DNA of 39,844 nt from an uncultured Ruminiclostridium sp. (GCA_949878745.1 CATLBH010000025.1:1-39844), one strand, 5' to 3'; positions 7,675-16,298 are shown, counted from the first letter of the stretch. The notes: generated by a model from the letters alone, not told the origin. Translations and numbers: made by a program.

Positions 7675-7812
7675 CTACACCGATAACTGCCCAACAGCGG
7701 GGGGCGCAGCCCAAATTTTCCGTTAGGAAAATTTGGCGACGCTCCGCATTCGCTTCGCGTCGGCTCACTCCGCCTTCGGCTCCGTTCGCGGCTGCGCCGC
7801 CGCCAATTCCCC
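7675..7812 (+). repeat. GC-rich repeat family T, copy 1
   Basis: Contains AAATTTTCC-GTTA-GGAAAATTT and nearby GC-rich blocks (GGGCGCAGCC, CTGCGCCGCC). A related copy lies in inverted orientation at about 11262-11392, on the other side of the methionine synthase genes. Confidence 0.6.
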
Positions 7813-7879
7813 CTACTTTAGTTTCTCCTTAAAAATCCCAATCTCCCCCATTAAATTACCCCTAACCTTTATTCCCCAA

Positions 7880-10267
7880 TCACACATTTCCAATCCCTTC
7901 AAACACCTTCTTGGCAATATCACATGACTCCTTGGCATCCTTCGCGTAAAAATCCGCCCCGATTTTTTCCGCGTACTCCGGCGTAAGCACCGCCCCGCCA
8001 ACCATTATTTTGCAATTAACCTTATTTTCCCGCAAAAGCCTGATAGTCTCCTCCATACTCGCCAAAGTGGTGGTCATCAGCGCGGAAAGTCCCACAAGGC
8101 GAATATTTTCTTTTACGGCGCATTCCAGAACCTTTTCGCAGGGGACGTCTTTTCCCAGATCCAACACCTCGTAGCCGTAATTTTCCAGAAGCACTTTTAC
8201 GATATTTTTTCCGATATCGTGTATATCGCCTTTTACCGTCGCCAGAATTATTTTTCCTTTGGAGACGGTCTTTTCTCCGGTGCGGGCGTAGTGCTCCTTT
8301 ATGGCTTCGAAACAGCTTTGCGCCGCTCCCGCCGTTAAAATGAGCTGGGGAAGGAATATTTTGCCTTTTTCAAATTCGCTTCCTGTTTTGTCCAGTGTGG
8401 GTATCAGAATATCGTTTATTACAGCCATGGGGTCTGTGGTTTTCAAAAGCTCCGCGGTGATTCGCTTACCCTCGCTTCTCAGCCCGTTTTCCAGAGCGTA
8501 GCTTAAGCTGATTTCGCTTTTGGGGGCAGTCTCACCGACGGGAACCCGAGAGTTTGCTCCTTCACCGCCGTATTTTGCTATATATTCCATGGAGTTTTCG
8601 TCGTATCCCTTAAGCACGTTGAACGCCGCCACCGCCGCCGTCATACTTTCGGTGTTGGGGTTTATAATGGGAAGGTCAAGACCTTTGGTTAGCGCCATTG
8701 TAAGAAAATTGGAGCTGATCTTAACTCGGTCGGGAAGTCCGAAGCTTATGTTTGAAACTCCCAATACGGTGCGCAGACCCAGTTCGTTTTTCACTCTTTC
8801 CAGTGCCTCCAAAGTCACCATAGCCGCCTCCTGTTCGGCGGAAACGGTAAGGGTGAGACAGTCTATATAAACATCCTCCCGCCTTATCCCCAGTTCAAGG
8901 GCTCTGTTCAGGATTTTTTCGGCTATTTTAAAGCGGCCCTCCGCGGTTTTGGGGATTCCGTTTTCGTCGAGACAGAGTCCCACCACCGCCGCGCCGTATT
9001 TTTTCACCAGCGGAAGCACCGATTTAAGGGATTTTTCCTCGCCGTTTACCGAATTTACCACGGGCTTGCCGTTGTATACTCTCAGCGCCGCTTCAAGCAC
9101 ATTGGGATCGGTGGAATCAAGCTGCAAGGGCACATCCGAGACGCTTTGTATCGCCTTTACCACCCTTTTCATCATTTCTTTTTCGTCTATTCCGGGAGTA
9201 CCAACGTTTACATCAAGAATATCCGCTCCGCCTTTCACCTGTTCCACTGCCTGCCCTAAAATATAATCGGTATCCCCCGCCAAAAGGGCTTCTTTAAAGC
9301 GCTTTTTCCCGGTGGGGTTTATCCTTTCGCCGATAATTCGGGGGCGGTCGATCACCACGGTTTTGGAGGGAGTGCAGCAGGCGGAAGGGATTAAGGGGGC
9401 GGTTTTAACAAAATTTTTTCCCTTTAACGCGTTTTTGACGGCCGAGATAAAGGAGGGCTTTGTGCCGCAGCAGCCGCCAAACAGCTTTACCCCCAGGGGG
9501 ACAAGCTTTTCGGTAAGCAAAGCGAATTCTTCTTCGGTTATATTATAGGCGTTGGTGACGGGATCGGGAAGCCCCGCGTTGGGCTTTACCGCCACGGGGA
9601 GCTTAGTCATACGGCATAATTCCTCCACTACGGGGTACAGTTCCTTCGGGCCGAGGGAGCAGTTTATCCCTATCGCGTCCGCGCCGAGCCCCTCCAAGGT
9701 CAGAGCCATTGCGCTGACGGAACAGCCGGTAAAGGTACGCTTGTTTTCCTCAAAGGTCATGGTACAGATAACGGGCTTGTCCGAATTTTCCTTTGCGGCA
9801 AGGAGGGCGGCTTTCAGCTCGTAAAGGTCGGTCATTGTCTCAAAAACAATAAGATCGGCCTCGCTTCCCGCAAGCACCTGTTCTTTATAAATGTCGTAGG
9901 CTTCCTCAAAGGACAAGGTTCCCGAAGGCTCCAAAAGTTGTCCGATGGGGCCGATATCCAGAGCGGTGAGGACGTTTGTTCCATCACAGGCCTTTTTAGC
10001 GTTTTTTATTCCCGCCTTTATTATTTCCTCCACGGAACGTCCGCTTTTTTCCAGCTTGTATCTGTTGGCTCCGAAGGTATTGGCGTAGATTATATCCGCG
10101 CCCGCCTTGATGTACTCAGAGTGGATATCCGTAAGAAGTTCTGGGTTTTCGATATTCAGTATTTCGGGCGTCTCGCCGGTTTTAAGCCCCCGCGCCTGAA
10201 GCACGGTGCCCATTGCGCCGTCGAGTATGACAAATTCCTTTTCGTTTAAAAGAGTTTTAAAATCCAT
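7880..10267 (-). CDS. metH: Cobalamin-dependent methionine synthase, without reactivation domain
   Basis: Transfers a methyl group from methyltetrahydrofolate to homocysteine through cobalamin, making methionine. The 796-residue protein has the homocysteine domain (about 1-290) with zinc ligands Cys203 and Cys266-Cys267 (GINCS, GGCCGT), the pterin-binding domain (about 315-570, starting IIGERINPTG), the four-helix cap (about 590-660) and the cobalamin-binding domain with GDIHDIG, whose His683 is the cobalt ligand. The usual C-terminal SAM-dependent reactivation domain is absent and is supplied by the gene at 10526-11206. The start at 10267 is chosen because it gives the normal N-terminus and has GGAAGG upstream; a longer reading enters a repeat. 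metF at 16299 provides its substrate. Confidence 0.93.
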   Translation of the reverse strand: MDFKTLLNEKEFVILDGAMGTVLQARGLKTGETPEILNIENPELLTDIHSEYIKAGADIIYANTFGANRYKLEKSGRSVEEIIKAGIKNAKKACDGTNVLTALDIGPIGQLLEPSGTLSFEEAYDIYKEQVLAGSEADLIVFETMTDLYELKAALLAAKENSDKPVICTMTFEENKRTFTGCSVSAMALTLEGLGADAIGINCSLGPKELYPVVEELCRMTKLPVAVKPNAGLPDPVTNAYNITEEEFALLTEKLVPLGVKLFGGCCGTKPSFISAVKNALKGKNFVKTAPLIPSACCTPSKTVVIDRPRIIGERINPTGKKRFKEALLAGDTDYILGQAVEQVKGGADILDVNVGTPGIDEKEMMKRVVKAIQSVSDVPLQLDSTDPNVLEAALRVYNGKPVVNSVNGEEKSLKSVLPLVKKYGAAVVGLCLDENGIPKTAEGRFKIAEKILNRALELGIRREDVYIDCLTLTVSAEQEAAMVTLEALERVKNELGLRTVLGVSNISFGLPDRVKISSNFLTMALTKGLDLPIINPNTESMTAAVAAFNVLKGYDENSMEYIAKYGGEGANSRVPVGETAPKSEISLSYALENGLRSEGKRITAELLKTTDPMAVINDILIPTLDKTGSEFEKGKIFLPQLILTAGAAQSCFEAIKEHYARTGEKTVSKGKIILATVKGDIHDIGKNIVKVLLENYGYEVLDLGKDVPCEKVLECAVKENIRLVGLSALMTTTLASMEETIRLLRENKVNCKIMVGGAVLTPEYAEKIGADFYAKDAKESCDIAKKVFEGIGNV

Positions 10268-10316
10268 TTTTCGTTTCCTTCCAAGCTTGTAAAGTCGTTT
10301 TTTTGAACAGGTTCTA

Positions 10317-10430
10317 TACTGATTGTTAATCGTTCTGTTGACAAACAGATTGATTAACAATCACACCCAAAGCGCTATTTGCAAATCATTCCAAATTTCA
10401 TTTTGTTTATAGTATGATTTGAAAATAGTA
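10317..10430 (+). repeat. Two-hairpin TTA element, copy 3 (first of a tandem pair)
   Basis: The left hairpin pairs GATTGTTAATC with GATTAACAATC around CTGTTGACAAACAG. Linker CACCCAAAGCGCT follows, then a right hairpin with arms CTATTTGCAAATCAT and ATGATTTGAAAATAG and loop motif TTGTTTATA. It ends AGTA then TTA at 10431-10433. The left flank is CTA. Same type as 1852-2127 without the nested insertion. Confidence 0.8.
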
Positions 10431-10433
10431 TTA

Positions 10434-10525
10434 TACCAATCCCTTTTTAAATTGCCGAAATACACACAGTTTAAAAAGGGATTGCACCCAAAGCACTAAT
10501 CCAACAGTTTTAAAAGGGATTAGTA
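10434..10525 (+). repeat. Two-hairpin TTA element, copy 4 (second of the tandem pair)
   Basis: Same type as 2561-2651. It begins right after the TTA (10431-10433) that ends the previous element, so the two share one TTA. The right TTA (10526-10528) is also the stop codon of the methionine synthase activation gene read on the minus strand. Confidence 0.85.
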
Positions 10526-11206
10526 TTAAACACAGTGTCTGTAATTTTTTCTGTACTTACAGCTGTCCTTCATATTGCAGCTTCCGCAGCCTCTTCTTCC
10601 TTTCGGTATTTCGGTTTCGGAAACTCCAATTACCGCCGTCACCGATTTTCGGGGGATAAGTATCATACTGTCGGTAACGGTTACGCCTATCCTTTTCGGG
10701 GCGTCGATAAGTTTAAGAAGCTCCACCTGTGTATCCAAGGGGAAATCGCCGTATCCGGGGGAAAAGCGCCATGTGAAGTGGTAATTTTTTCCCACCGCCG
10801 CCTGTATTTCCTCTTCCGCAAGCTCGCAGGCCTGTTCCGTTGCCGCGGAAGCGAGGCTGTCCGCTACCAGAGCCTTTTCCATGCCCTCGGTCTCATAGGC
10901 TCGTATCAGCTTATCCACTCCCGCCGACAGGGTGACGCAAAGAAAAACACAGCGGGAGCAGCCCTTCAAATGGGAGTAGACGTCTTTTCCCTTAAGGGTA
11001 AGTGGGGTGTTTAGGATATTTATGCCGTTTTCGGCGGGGATTATATCGAATACTTTGTATACGTAGCGCGGTTCGAGGGTTTTCAGAAGGGCTTGTTCGC
11101 ATTCCTCGGTTATTTTAAGGAGCTCGCCTTTTATTTTGTTCTCGGCGTCGGTTCCCGCGCCCATATAGCGGAACGCTTCGGCGCGGTTCAGATATTCTAT
11201 TCGCAT
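10526..11206 (-). CDS. Methionine synthase reactivation protein (stand-alone activation domain)
   Basis: Corresponds to the SAM-binding activation domain that remethylates cob(II)alamin on MetH. The motif RFSPGYGDFPL (family RxxPGY, which binds SAM) is clear, followed by a strand region with SMILIPRKSVTAVIGV. The C-terminus has a cysteine cluster (CGSC and a further Cys in KDSCKYRK) typical of the clostridial stand-alone version. The start at 11206 (MRIEYLNR) is chosen because the longer reading from 11311 lies in repeat T. It is upstream of metH on the same strand, separated by 258 bases occupied mainly by two repeat elements. Its TAA stop coincides with the flank of the nearer element. Confidence 0.87.
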   Translation of the reverse strand: MRIEYLNRAEAFRYMGAGTDAENKIKGELLKITEECEQALLKTLEPRYVYKVFDIIPAENGINILNTPLTLKGKDVYSHLKGCSRCVFLCVTLSAGVDKLIRAYETEGMEKALVADSLASAATEQACELAEEEIQAAVGKNYHFTWRFSPGYGDFPLDTQVELLKLIDAPKRIGVTVTDSMILIPRKSVTAVIGVSETEIPKGRRGCGSCNMKDSCKYRKNYRHCV

Positions 11207-11261
11207 TTCGGTGTAAGCCTTTCTTTTCTGGGGGAATTTTTTGTGTTTAAGTGTAGGGTTG

Positions 11262-11392
11262 GCGGGGAGGAGCCGGGCGGCGCAGCTGCGGAGTGAGGCG
11301 AAGCGGATCAAGCTCCGCTTCGGGAAATTTTCCGTTAGGAAAATTTCGGCTGCGCCCCGGCTGTGGGGCAGCTATTGGTGTAGGGACTGTTT
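11262..11392 (-). repeat. GC-rich repeat family T, copy 2
   Basis: Inverted relative to the copy at 7675-7812. Shared blocks include AAATTTTCC with GGAAAATTT around a four-base loop, GGGGCGCAGCC on the minus strand and a CTACACCAATAGCTGCCC-like edge. The two copies flank the metH region. Confidence 0.6.
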
Positions 11393-11396
11393 TTTA

Positions 11397-11486
11397 CTAG
11401 TCCCTTTTAAAACTGTTGGATTAGTGCTTTGAGTGCAATCCTTTTTTAAACTGTGTGTATTTCGTCAGTTTAAAAAGGGATTGGTA
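11397..11486 (-). repeat. Two-hairpin TTA element, copy 5
   Basis: Minus-strand copy of the type at 2561-2651, with linker CACTCAAAGCACT on that strand. TTA is present on both sides (11394-11396 and 11487-11489). One terminal base has been lost at the left end. Confidence 0.85.
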
Positions 11487-11518
11487 TTAACTGATGAGGC
11501 GCGTAATCGAACGAGTTA

Positions 11519-11630
11519 TACTAATCTTTAATCATATTGTAGACGAAGTCGGAAATATGATTAAAGATTACACCTAAAACACTAATCTTTGGTCAACATT
11601 TTTTGTCTATAATCTGACCAAAGATTAGCA
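11519..11630 (+). repeat. Two-hairpin TTA element, copy 6
   Basis: The left hairpin has arms AATCTTTAATCATAT and ATATGATTAAAGATT around a loop with GTAGAC. Linker ACACCTAAAACACT follows. The right hairpin has arms CTAATCTTTGGTC and GACCAAAGATTAG with loop motif TTGTCTATA (11603-11611). TTA flanks both sides (11516-11518 and 11631-11633). Confidence 0.85.
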
Positions 11631-11681
11631 TTAAGCGTATAAGCGGAATTGCGGAAAGCTCCTCCGGCTGCACTTGCAGCT

Positions 11682-11724
11682 AAAAAAGCGCTTCAAGCCG
11701 ATCTAAGCCCTGAAGCGCTTTTAA
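11682..11724 (-). terminator. Terminator of the chemoreceptor gene
   Basis: AAAAGCGCTTCA pairs with TGAAGCGCTTTT immediately past the stop codon. On the minus strand the stem ends in TTTTTT. Confidence 0.85.
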
Positions 11725-11728
11725 AACG

Positions 11729-13384
11729 TTATTCGTCCTGAAGCTTGAATCTGTCAAGCTGCTCCTGCAAAAGTCTGGCTTCGGCGAAAAGCTCTTCGCT
11801 GAGCGCCGCCGCCTCTTCGCTGTTGGCGGAGTTGGTTTGTGTTACGGTTGCCACCTGTTCGATTCCTATGGTTACCTGGCTGATAGCGTCCGCTTCTTCG
11901 TCCACGGCGTTTGTAATGGCCACAATGTCGTTGTTGGACTGAAGCACGAGCTTCATTGTTTTCTGGAGAGACTCGGAAACGGCTTCCACTATCTTGATAC
12001 CCTTTTCGGCGGCGTCTATACAGTTGTCGATAAGCTCCTTGGTAGCCTTTGCGGCCTGGTCGGACTGGTTGGCGAGGCTTCGTACCTCATCGGCAACCAC
12101 CGCGAAGCCCTTGCCCGCGTCACCCGCTCTTGCCGCTTCAACGGCGGCGTTAAGCGCAAGTATATTGGTCTGATAGGCGATGTTTTCGATGGTCGCTATA
12201 ATCTGACCGATCTGGGAAGAGGTGTTGCTGACGTTTTCCATGGCGGAAACCATTTCGTTGGCTCTTGTGGTACATACCTCCACCTGTTCCTCGGTCTGCT
12301 GAGCGTGCTCTTTCGCCTTGAGGGAAGTTTTTACGTTCTGAGCCGCGCTCTTTGAAAGAGTGTCCAGAGTCGCGTACATTTCCTGAACGGCGCTGGCCTG
12401 CTCGGTGGTGCCCTGTGCCACGGACTGGGAGTTTTCGGAAAGCTGTTCCGCGTGCCCGGAAATACGGTGTTCCGCCCGGTCGATCTCGCTGAGTACTCCC
12501 GAAATGGTTTTTATAAAGCTTTCAATGGATTCCTGAATGGAAGTGAAGTCACCTATGTAGCGAGCCGATGTGTCAATATTGAAATTGCCTTCGGAAAGAT
12601 TTCCCATTATTGCGTTTATATCGGTTACATAGCTGTTGATAACGGTAAGCGAATATTTGAGCGTATGCGCCAGCTGCCCCAGCTCGTCGTTCGAGTCGTA
12701 GCCGATAACCAAGTTGAGCTGACCCTGCTGAAGAGGCTTTATGTTGTTGGCAATTCTCACTATGGGCTTAACTATCTTGTTGAGAACGAAGAATACCAAG
12801 CTGCCCAAAGAAATAAGCACCAATGAAAGACAGACTATTGAGGTGCCGTGCATTAAACTAATGGTATTGTTAAGTTTCTCCCTGCTTTCGTCGCTCAACA
12901 CGGTGCCCCGCTCAACAACCTGATCCAAAAGCCCTACCAGAACACCCAAATTGCTTTGTATGGTATTCCGGTAATAAGCATGAGCGGAATCCGGATCGGT
13001 CTCCAATGTATTTAGCACGCTTATGGCGGACTTATGTAGTTCCATATGAAGAGGTTCGATCTGCGTGCGCAGGTCGAGTATCTCGGCGTCGTCGGTTCCC
13101 GCTTCTCCGTAAAGCCACTGCCCCAGAACACAGCCGGTATGGTCGGTGCTTCCGGTAAATTCGGTACCCTCATATAACGCGTTGCTCAGATTCACCACCC
13201 ATTTGTAGTGGGCACACTCGGCAACCTGTGCTCTGTCCTGAAGAGCGGTCACATCGTCTGCGTTTTCCCGCGTTCTGTCAAGACGGATAAGATTAAACGT
13301 GATCATAAAACTGAACAGCAGTGTTGCGGAAAGCGCGGCCACTACCCTGATAAGAACTGATATTTTGATGCTTTTCTTTTTCAT
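11729..13384 (-). CDS. Methyl-accepting chemotaxis protein with CZB zinc-binding sensor domain
   Basis: A transmembrane chemoreceptor that signals to CheA/CheW. In order: membrane helix at about 8-31, a CZB (chemoreceptor zinc-binding) domain from residue 57 with AHYKW, CVLGQW and LHMELH supplying the His, Cys, His, His set, second membrane helix at about 178-200, HAMP linker, and a long helical signalling domain with the highly conserved tip [15 protein letters not shown] and ADEVRSLA. The CZB domain lies between the two membrane helices and so is predicted extracellular, whereas many described CZB domains are cytoplasmic. Single gene with a good promoter (13443-13471) and terminator. No other chemotaxis or flagellar gene is in the window. 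Confidence 0.88.
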   Translation of the reverse strand: MKKKSIKISVLIRVVAALSATLLFSFMITFNLIRLDRTRENADDVTALQDRAQVAECAHYKWVVNLSNALYEGTEFTGSTDHTGCVLGQWLYGEAGTDDAEILDLRTQIEPLHMELHKSAISVLNTLETDPDSAHAYYRNTIQSNLGVLVGLLDQVVERGTVLSDESREKLNNTISLMHGTSIVCLSLVLISLGSLVFFVLNKIVKPIVRIANNIKPLQQGQLNLVIGYDSNDELGQLAHTLKYSLTVINSYVTDINAIMGNLSEGNFNIDTSARYIGDFTSIQESIESFIKTISGVLSEIDRAEHRISGHAEQLSENSQSVAQGTTEQASAVQEMYATLDTLSKSAAQNVKTSLKAKEHAQQTEEQVEVCTTRANEMVSAMENVSNTSSQIGQIIATIENIAYQTNILALNAAVEAARAGDAGKGFAVVADEVRSLANQSDQAAKATKELIDNCIDAAEKGIKIVEAVSESLQKTMKLVLQSNNDIVAITNAVDEEADAISQVTIGIEQVATVTQTNSANSEEAAALSEELFAEARLLQEQLDRFKLQDE

Positions 13385-13442
13385 ACAAGTACTTCCTCGC
13401 CATAATTTAATATCACTTTTTTCGGAATATGTAACTTATTTT

Positions 13443-13471
13443 ATTGTAGCATATAAACTTAATTTTGTCAA
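13443..13471 (-). promoter_or_regulatory. Strong promoter for the chemoreceptor gene
   Basis: On the minus strand a perfect TTGACA, 17-base spacer and TACAAT, about 55 bases upstream of the start. Confidence 0.75.
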
Positions 13472-13503
13472 TATGAAAAAAGTTAAAAATTCAGCGGCGC
13501 ATT

Positions 13504-14313
13504 TCAATGGTGCTTATTTTCAAAGTGACATTCCAGAATTTCGCCGTTTACGCATATTTCGTATTCGTACTCCATATTGCCAGATATGAACTCTATTTCG
13601 TATTTACATTCCGTGTTGTGCCGATGACCGTCATTTCCGAAATCGCGGTCATATTCGCAATCCAACTCGATTTCGGTAAAGACGGCTCGATCTTCGGCCA
13701 CCTTGGCGTGATTAAGAGCGATGGCCTTAGCCTCGGTTTCCGAAACAGTCTTAAATGTACCGTCGGGATAAACGGCCGCGGTATCCGAAGCCCATTCCCC
13801 GCTGCCGCCGGAGGAAAAAGTCTCGGGAGAGGCGGTTTCATCGGAGAGGGGCGGGCTTTGTAAAACCTCCGATTCCGTTTTCGCCGATGTAATTTCCGCG
13901 GCACTTTCCCCGCTGCCCTCCGATGCGGTTTCTTTATCGTCCGGGGCTGTCTGTCCGACGTCAACGGAAGGTGCGGTTCCCGCCGACGAAAGAAGCTTAG
14001 TGGAATAGGACAGTATCTCGCCGTTTATACCTATATTGTATTCATACTCGGCGGTATCGGTTACAAACTCCAGCTCATATTCGTAAACGCCGTTCTCACG
14101 GTCAAGCTTAACGGCGGTAAACGTCACCTCGTTTCCGTTAACCCCCGCGTGATTCAATGCGACGGTCTTGGCTTCTTCCTCGGAAAGCCTTTCCGTTTCA
14201 CCGGAGCCGCCGTCCGGTACGGGAGAGCCGCCGTTTAAGGAACAACCCGCCGCTGAAAGACAGATGGCGGCGGAAAGTATTGCTGAAAATATTTTTACGC
14301 TTGCTTTTTTCAT
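13504..14313 (-). CDS. Lipoprotein with two PepSY-type domains
   Basis: A 269-residue secreted protein with lipobox SAAGC (Cys24). After a low-complexity linker come two similar units (about residues 45-110 and 190-265), each with an EEAKTVALNHA or ETEAKAIALNHA helix followed by a YEYELEFVT-like strand pair. This is the PepSY/PepSY-like pattern associated with protease inhibition or cell-envelope regulation. A Ser/Thr/Glu-rich spacer joins them. GGAGGG precedes the start, which lies 37 bases after sufB, so it could be cotranscribed with sufC-sufB; a functional link is not evident. The C-terminal ENKHH is histidine-rich. Confidence 0.75.
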   Translation of the reverse strand: MKKASVKIFSAILSAAICLSAAGCSLNGGSPVPDGGSGETERLSEEEAKTVALNHAGVNGNEVTFTAVKLDRENGVYEYELEFVTDTAEYEYNIGINGEILSYSTKLLSSAGTAPSVDVGQTAPDDKETASEGSGESAAEITSAKTESEVLQSPPLSDETASPETFSSGGSGEWASDTAAVYPDGTFKTVSETEAKAIALNHAKVAEDRAVFTEIELDCEYDRDFGNDGHRHNTECKYEIEFISGNMEYEYEICVNGEILECHFENKHH

Positions 14314-14350
14314 CTTTTTTACCCTCCGATTGAAAATGTAAAACGGGCTT

Positions 14351-15268
14351 TTATCTGAGAAATCCCTCTATGATTTTATTTTCCGCTTCCTCTTCGGTAA
14401 GACCGAGGGTCATCAGCTTCAGTATCTGTTCCCCCGCTATCTTTCCGATAGCCGCTTCATGGATAAGCTGAGCGTCGGGGTTGGCGGCGGTAAGCTCGGG
14501 AGCCGCGTTTACCGTGGCTTTGTCGGCAATTATCGCGTCGCATTCCGAATGTCCCGTACAAGCGGCGTTTCCTATTATTCTGGAACGGTAATTTTGTTTT
14601 GAGTTTCCCTTTGCCACCGATCTTGAAACGATATCCGCGCCCGAATTTTCTCCGTTAAGCTCCACCTCAAACTCGGTGTCGGCCGCCTGTTCTCCGTCGG
14701 TCATAAGGGATTCTCTTATGATAAGCTTCGCGTCTTTTCCCACCGTCGCTTTAGTCTTTCGACGGGTGGAATCCACGCCCTTTATCTGAACCGACTCTAT
14801 TTCCAGTACCGCGCCCTCTTCGAGAAAAGCCTCGGTAACCGGATCGATGGAGCGGGTGCCGTCTCCCGTTCCCGTTCCGATGTGTTTTTCTTTATAAACC
14901 ACGCGAGCGTTTTTGCTTAGGAAAAACCTGTGCACTCCGTTGTGGCGGGCGGTTTCGTGAGAATCGGTGTGAACGCCGCAGCCCGCGACTATCACAATGT
15001 CCGAATTTTCTCCCACATAAAAGTCGTTATACACCAGATCGTCGATATCGCCCTTTGTTACACAGGCGGGAATCGAAACCGTCTCTTTTTTCGTGCCCGG
15101 TTTGACTTTTATATCTATGCCGGGCTTGTCGGTTTTTGTGATTATATCTATATTTTCGGTTACGGCGCGGCCGGCGCACTGTCCGTTTTCTCTTATGTTA
15201 TAAGCTCCCGCGAACGTACCCGTCCAGTCGGACACCACGTTCAGAAGCTTTTCGGTTATAAGTTCCAT
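14351..15268 (-). CDS. sufB: SufB/SufD-type iron-sulfur assembly protein (minimal SufBC system)
   Basis: Scaffold component of the SUF iron-sulfur assembly machine, working in the cytoplasm with the ATPase SufC. At 305 residues it is much shorter than classical SufB (about 470) and matches the compact SufB of minimal two-gene systems in archaea and anaerobic clostridia. The conserved C-terminal region is clear: GHSECDAII, then PELTAANPDAQLIHEAAIG and GLTEEEAENKIIEGF. A very strong AAAGGAGG lies before the start. It follows sufC by 30 bases. No SufD, SufS or SufU is present nearby. Confidence 0.85.
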   Translation of the reverse strand: MELITEKLLNVVSDWTGTFAGAYNIRENGQCAGRAVTENIDIITKTDKPGIDIKVKPGTKKETVSIPACVTKGDIDDLVYNDFYVGENSDIVIVAGCGVHTDSHETARHNGVHRFFLSKNARVVYKEKHIGTGTGDGTRSIDPVTEAFLEEGAVLEIESVQIKGVDSTRRKTKATVGKDAKLIIRESLMTDGEQAADTEFEVELNGENSGADIVSRSVAKGNSKQNYRSRIIGNAACTGHSECDAIIADKATVNAAPELTAANPDAQLIHEAAIGKIAGEQILKLMTLGLTEEEAENKIIEGFLR

Positions 15269-15298
15269 TTATCCGTCCTCCTTTAATATGGTATATTA

Positions 15299-16012
15299 TT
15301 ACATTTTGGGGCAAACCTTGCTCCTTACACCGTCGTTGAGCAAAAGGGGAAGTATTTCTTCCTTATCGCCGCTGTGCTTTACCTCTCCCCCGCTTATTAC
15401 CACGATCTCGTCCGCAACGGAAAGTATTCTCTCCTGATGGGATATGATGACCAGGGTTTTGTCTTTCTTCCTCCTGAGCTCGTCGAACACCGAGATAAGG
15501 CTGGTAAAGCTCCACAGGTCTATACCCGCCTCAGGCTCGTCAAACACGGCCAGCTTTGAGGGTCTTTCCAGAACAGTGGCTATTTCTATCCTCTTTATCT
15601 CACCCCCGGAAAGGGAAGAGCTTACCTCTCTGTCGATATATTCGCGGGCGCAAAGCCCCACTTTTCTCAGAACCTCGCACAGACTTTCGTCGCTGCGTTC
15701 CTCGCCCGAAGAAAGCCTTATAAGGTCGCTGACGGTCAGGCCCTTGAATCTTACGGGCTGTTGAAAAGCGTAGCTTATTCCCTTTCTGGCTCTTTCGGTA
15801 ACGTTCAGTTCCGTTATATCCTCGCCGTCAAGGTATATTTTTCCCGACAAGGGTTTTTCGATTCCCGCTATCAGTTTGGCGATGGTGGTTTTTCCGCCGC
15901 CGTTCGGCCCCGTTACCGCCACCAGACGGTTGTCGGGAACCTTGAACGAAACGCCTTTCAATATCTGCTCCCCGCTCGGGGCGCTCCATGTTATATCCTT
16001 AAGTTCTAACAT
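15299..16012 (-). CDS. sufC: SufC-type ATPase of the minimal SUF system
   Basis: ABC-type ATPase that drives cluster assembly on SufB. It has Walker A (GPNGGGKTT), a Q-loop region (YAFQQPVRF), the signature LSGGEIKRIEIA, Walker B (LAVFDEPEAGIDLW, where SufC typically has DEPxxGID) and a switch histidine (IISHQ). The 238-residue length is normal. The start at 16012 (MLELKDITW) is chosen because GGAAG lies 8 bases upstream; the upstream reading has no support. First gene of the sufC-sufB(-PepSY) unit, driven by the promoter at 16062-16090. Confidence 0.9.
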   Translation of the reverse strand: MLELKDITWSAPSGEQILKGVSFKVPDNRLVAVTGPNGGGKTTIAKLIAGIEKPLSGKIYLDGEDITELNVTERARKGISYAFQQPVRFKGLTVSDLIRLSSGEERSDESLCEVLRKVGLCAREYIDREVSSSLSGGEIKRIEIATVLERPSKLAVFDEPEAGIDLWSFTSLISVFDELRRKKDKTLVIISHQERILSVADEIVVISGGEVKHSGDKEEILPLLLNDGVRSKVCPKM

Positions 16013-16061
16013 TAAGTCACTTCCTTTTTTATTTTTCTTTTCAGAAAATTCCGCAAATAAT

Positions 16062-16090
16062 ATTATATACTGTTTTAGTATAAATTGCAA
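16062..16090 (-). promoter_or_regulatory. Promoter of the suf operon
   Basis: On the minus strand TTGCAA, 17 bases, then a perfect TATAAT about 50 bases before the sufC start. Confidence 0.7.
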
Positions 16091-16151
16091 TACCCTAATA
16101 CATATTTTGAAAACTCTTCTGTGCCAAATTCTCCTGGTGTTTTTTATTTTA

Positions 16152-16202
16152 TACTAATCTTTGGTCAACATTTTTTGTCTATAATCTGACCAAAGATTAG
16201 TA
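16152..16202 (+). repeat. Single-hairpin TTA element
   Basis: A 51-base element with arms TACTAATCTTTGGTC and GACCAAAGATTAGTA, loop motif TTGTCTATA (16175-16183), and TTA on both sides (16149-16151 and 16203-16205). It equals the right-hand hairpin of the element at 11519-11630 standing alone, showing that one hairpin is a complete inserted unit. It lies between the divergent suf and metF promoters. Confidence 0.85.
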
Positions 16203-16227
16203 TTACATAGAGGAAGATAAAAAACAC

Positions 16228-16256
16228 TTGCCATAATCAAAAAAATATGTTATTAT
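16228..16256 (+). promoter_or_regulatory. Promoter of metF
   Basis: TTGCCA, 17 bases, TATTAT, ending about 40 bases before the metF start. Confidence 0.6.
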
Positions 16257-16298
16257 TATTTTCGGAGAAATTAATAAATATAAAGGGAAAATAAAAAA

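Larger units (their letters stand above)
7095..7879. other. 785-base gene-free region packed with repeats
   Basis: No credible gene. The region holds one copy of the long repeat family S (about 7155-7525), a stretch of ordinary AT-rich sequence, and one copy of GC-rich repeat T (about 7675-7812). Open frames here run through the repeats and lack a ribosome binding site. Confidence 0.7.

Noticed and set aside
7483-7686. Open frame with a hydrophobic start, resembling a small secreted protein
   Set aside because: It begins at the edge of repeat family S, has no ribosome binding site, and its C-terminal half is not protein-like in composition.
10268-10316. SAM or cobalamin riboswitch upstream of metH
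   Set aside because: The upstream region is made of repeat elements; no cobalamin-box or SAM-I core was recognised there or upstream of 11206.
10268-10360. Longer N-terminus for methionine synthase
   Set aside because: The extra residues are encoded by the repeat element; the ATG at 10267 has a good ribosome binding site and gives the family's normal N-terminus.
11207-11311. Longer N-terminus for the methionine synthase activation protein
   Set aside because: The extension lies in GC-rich repeat T and is unlike the family.
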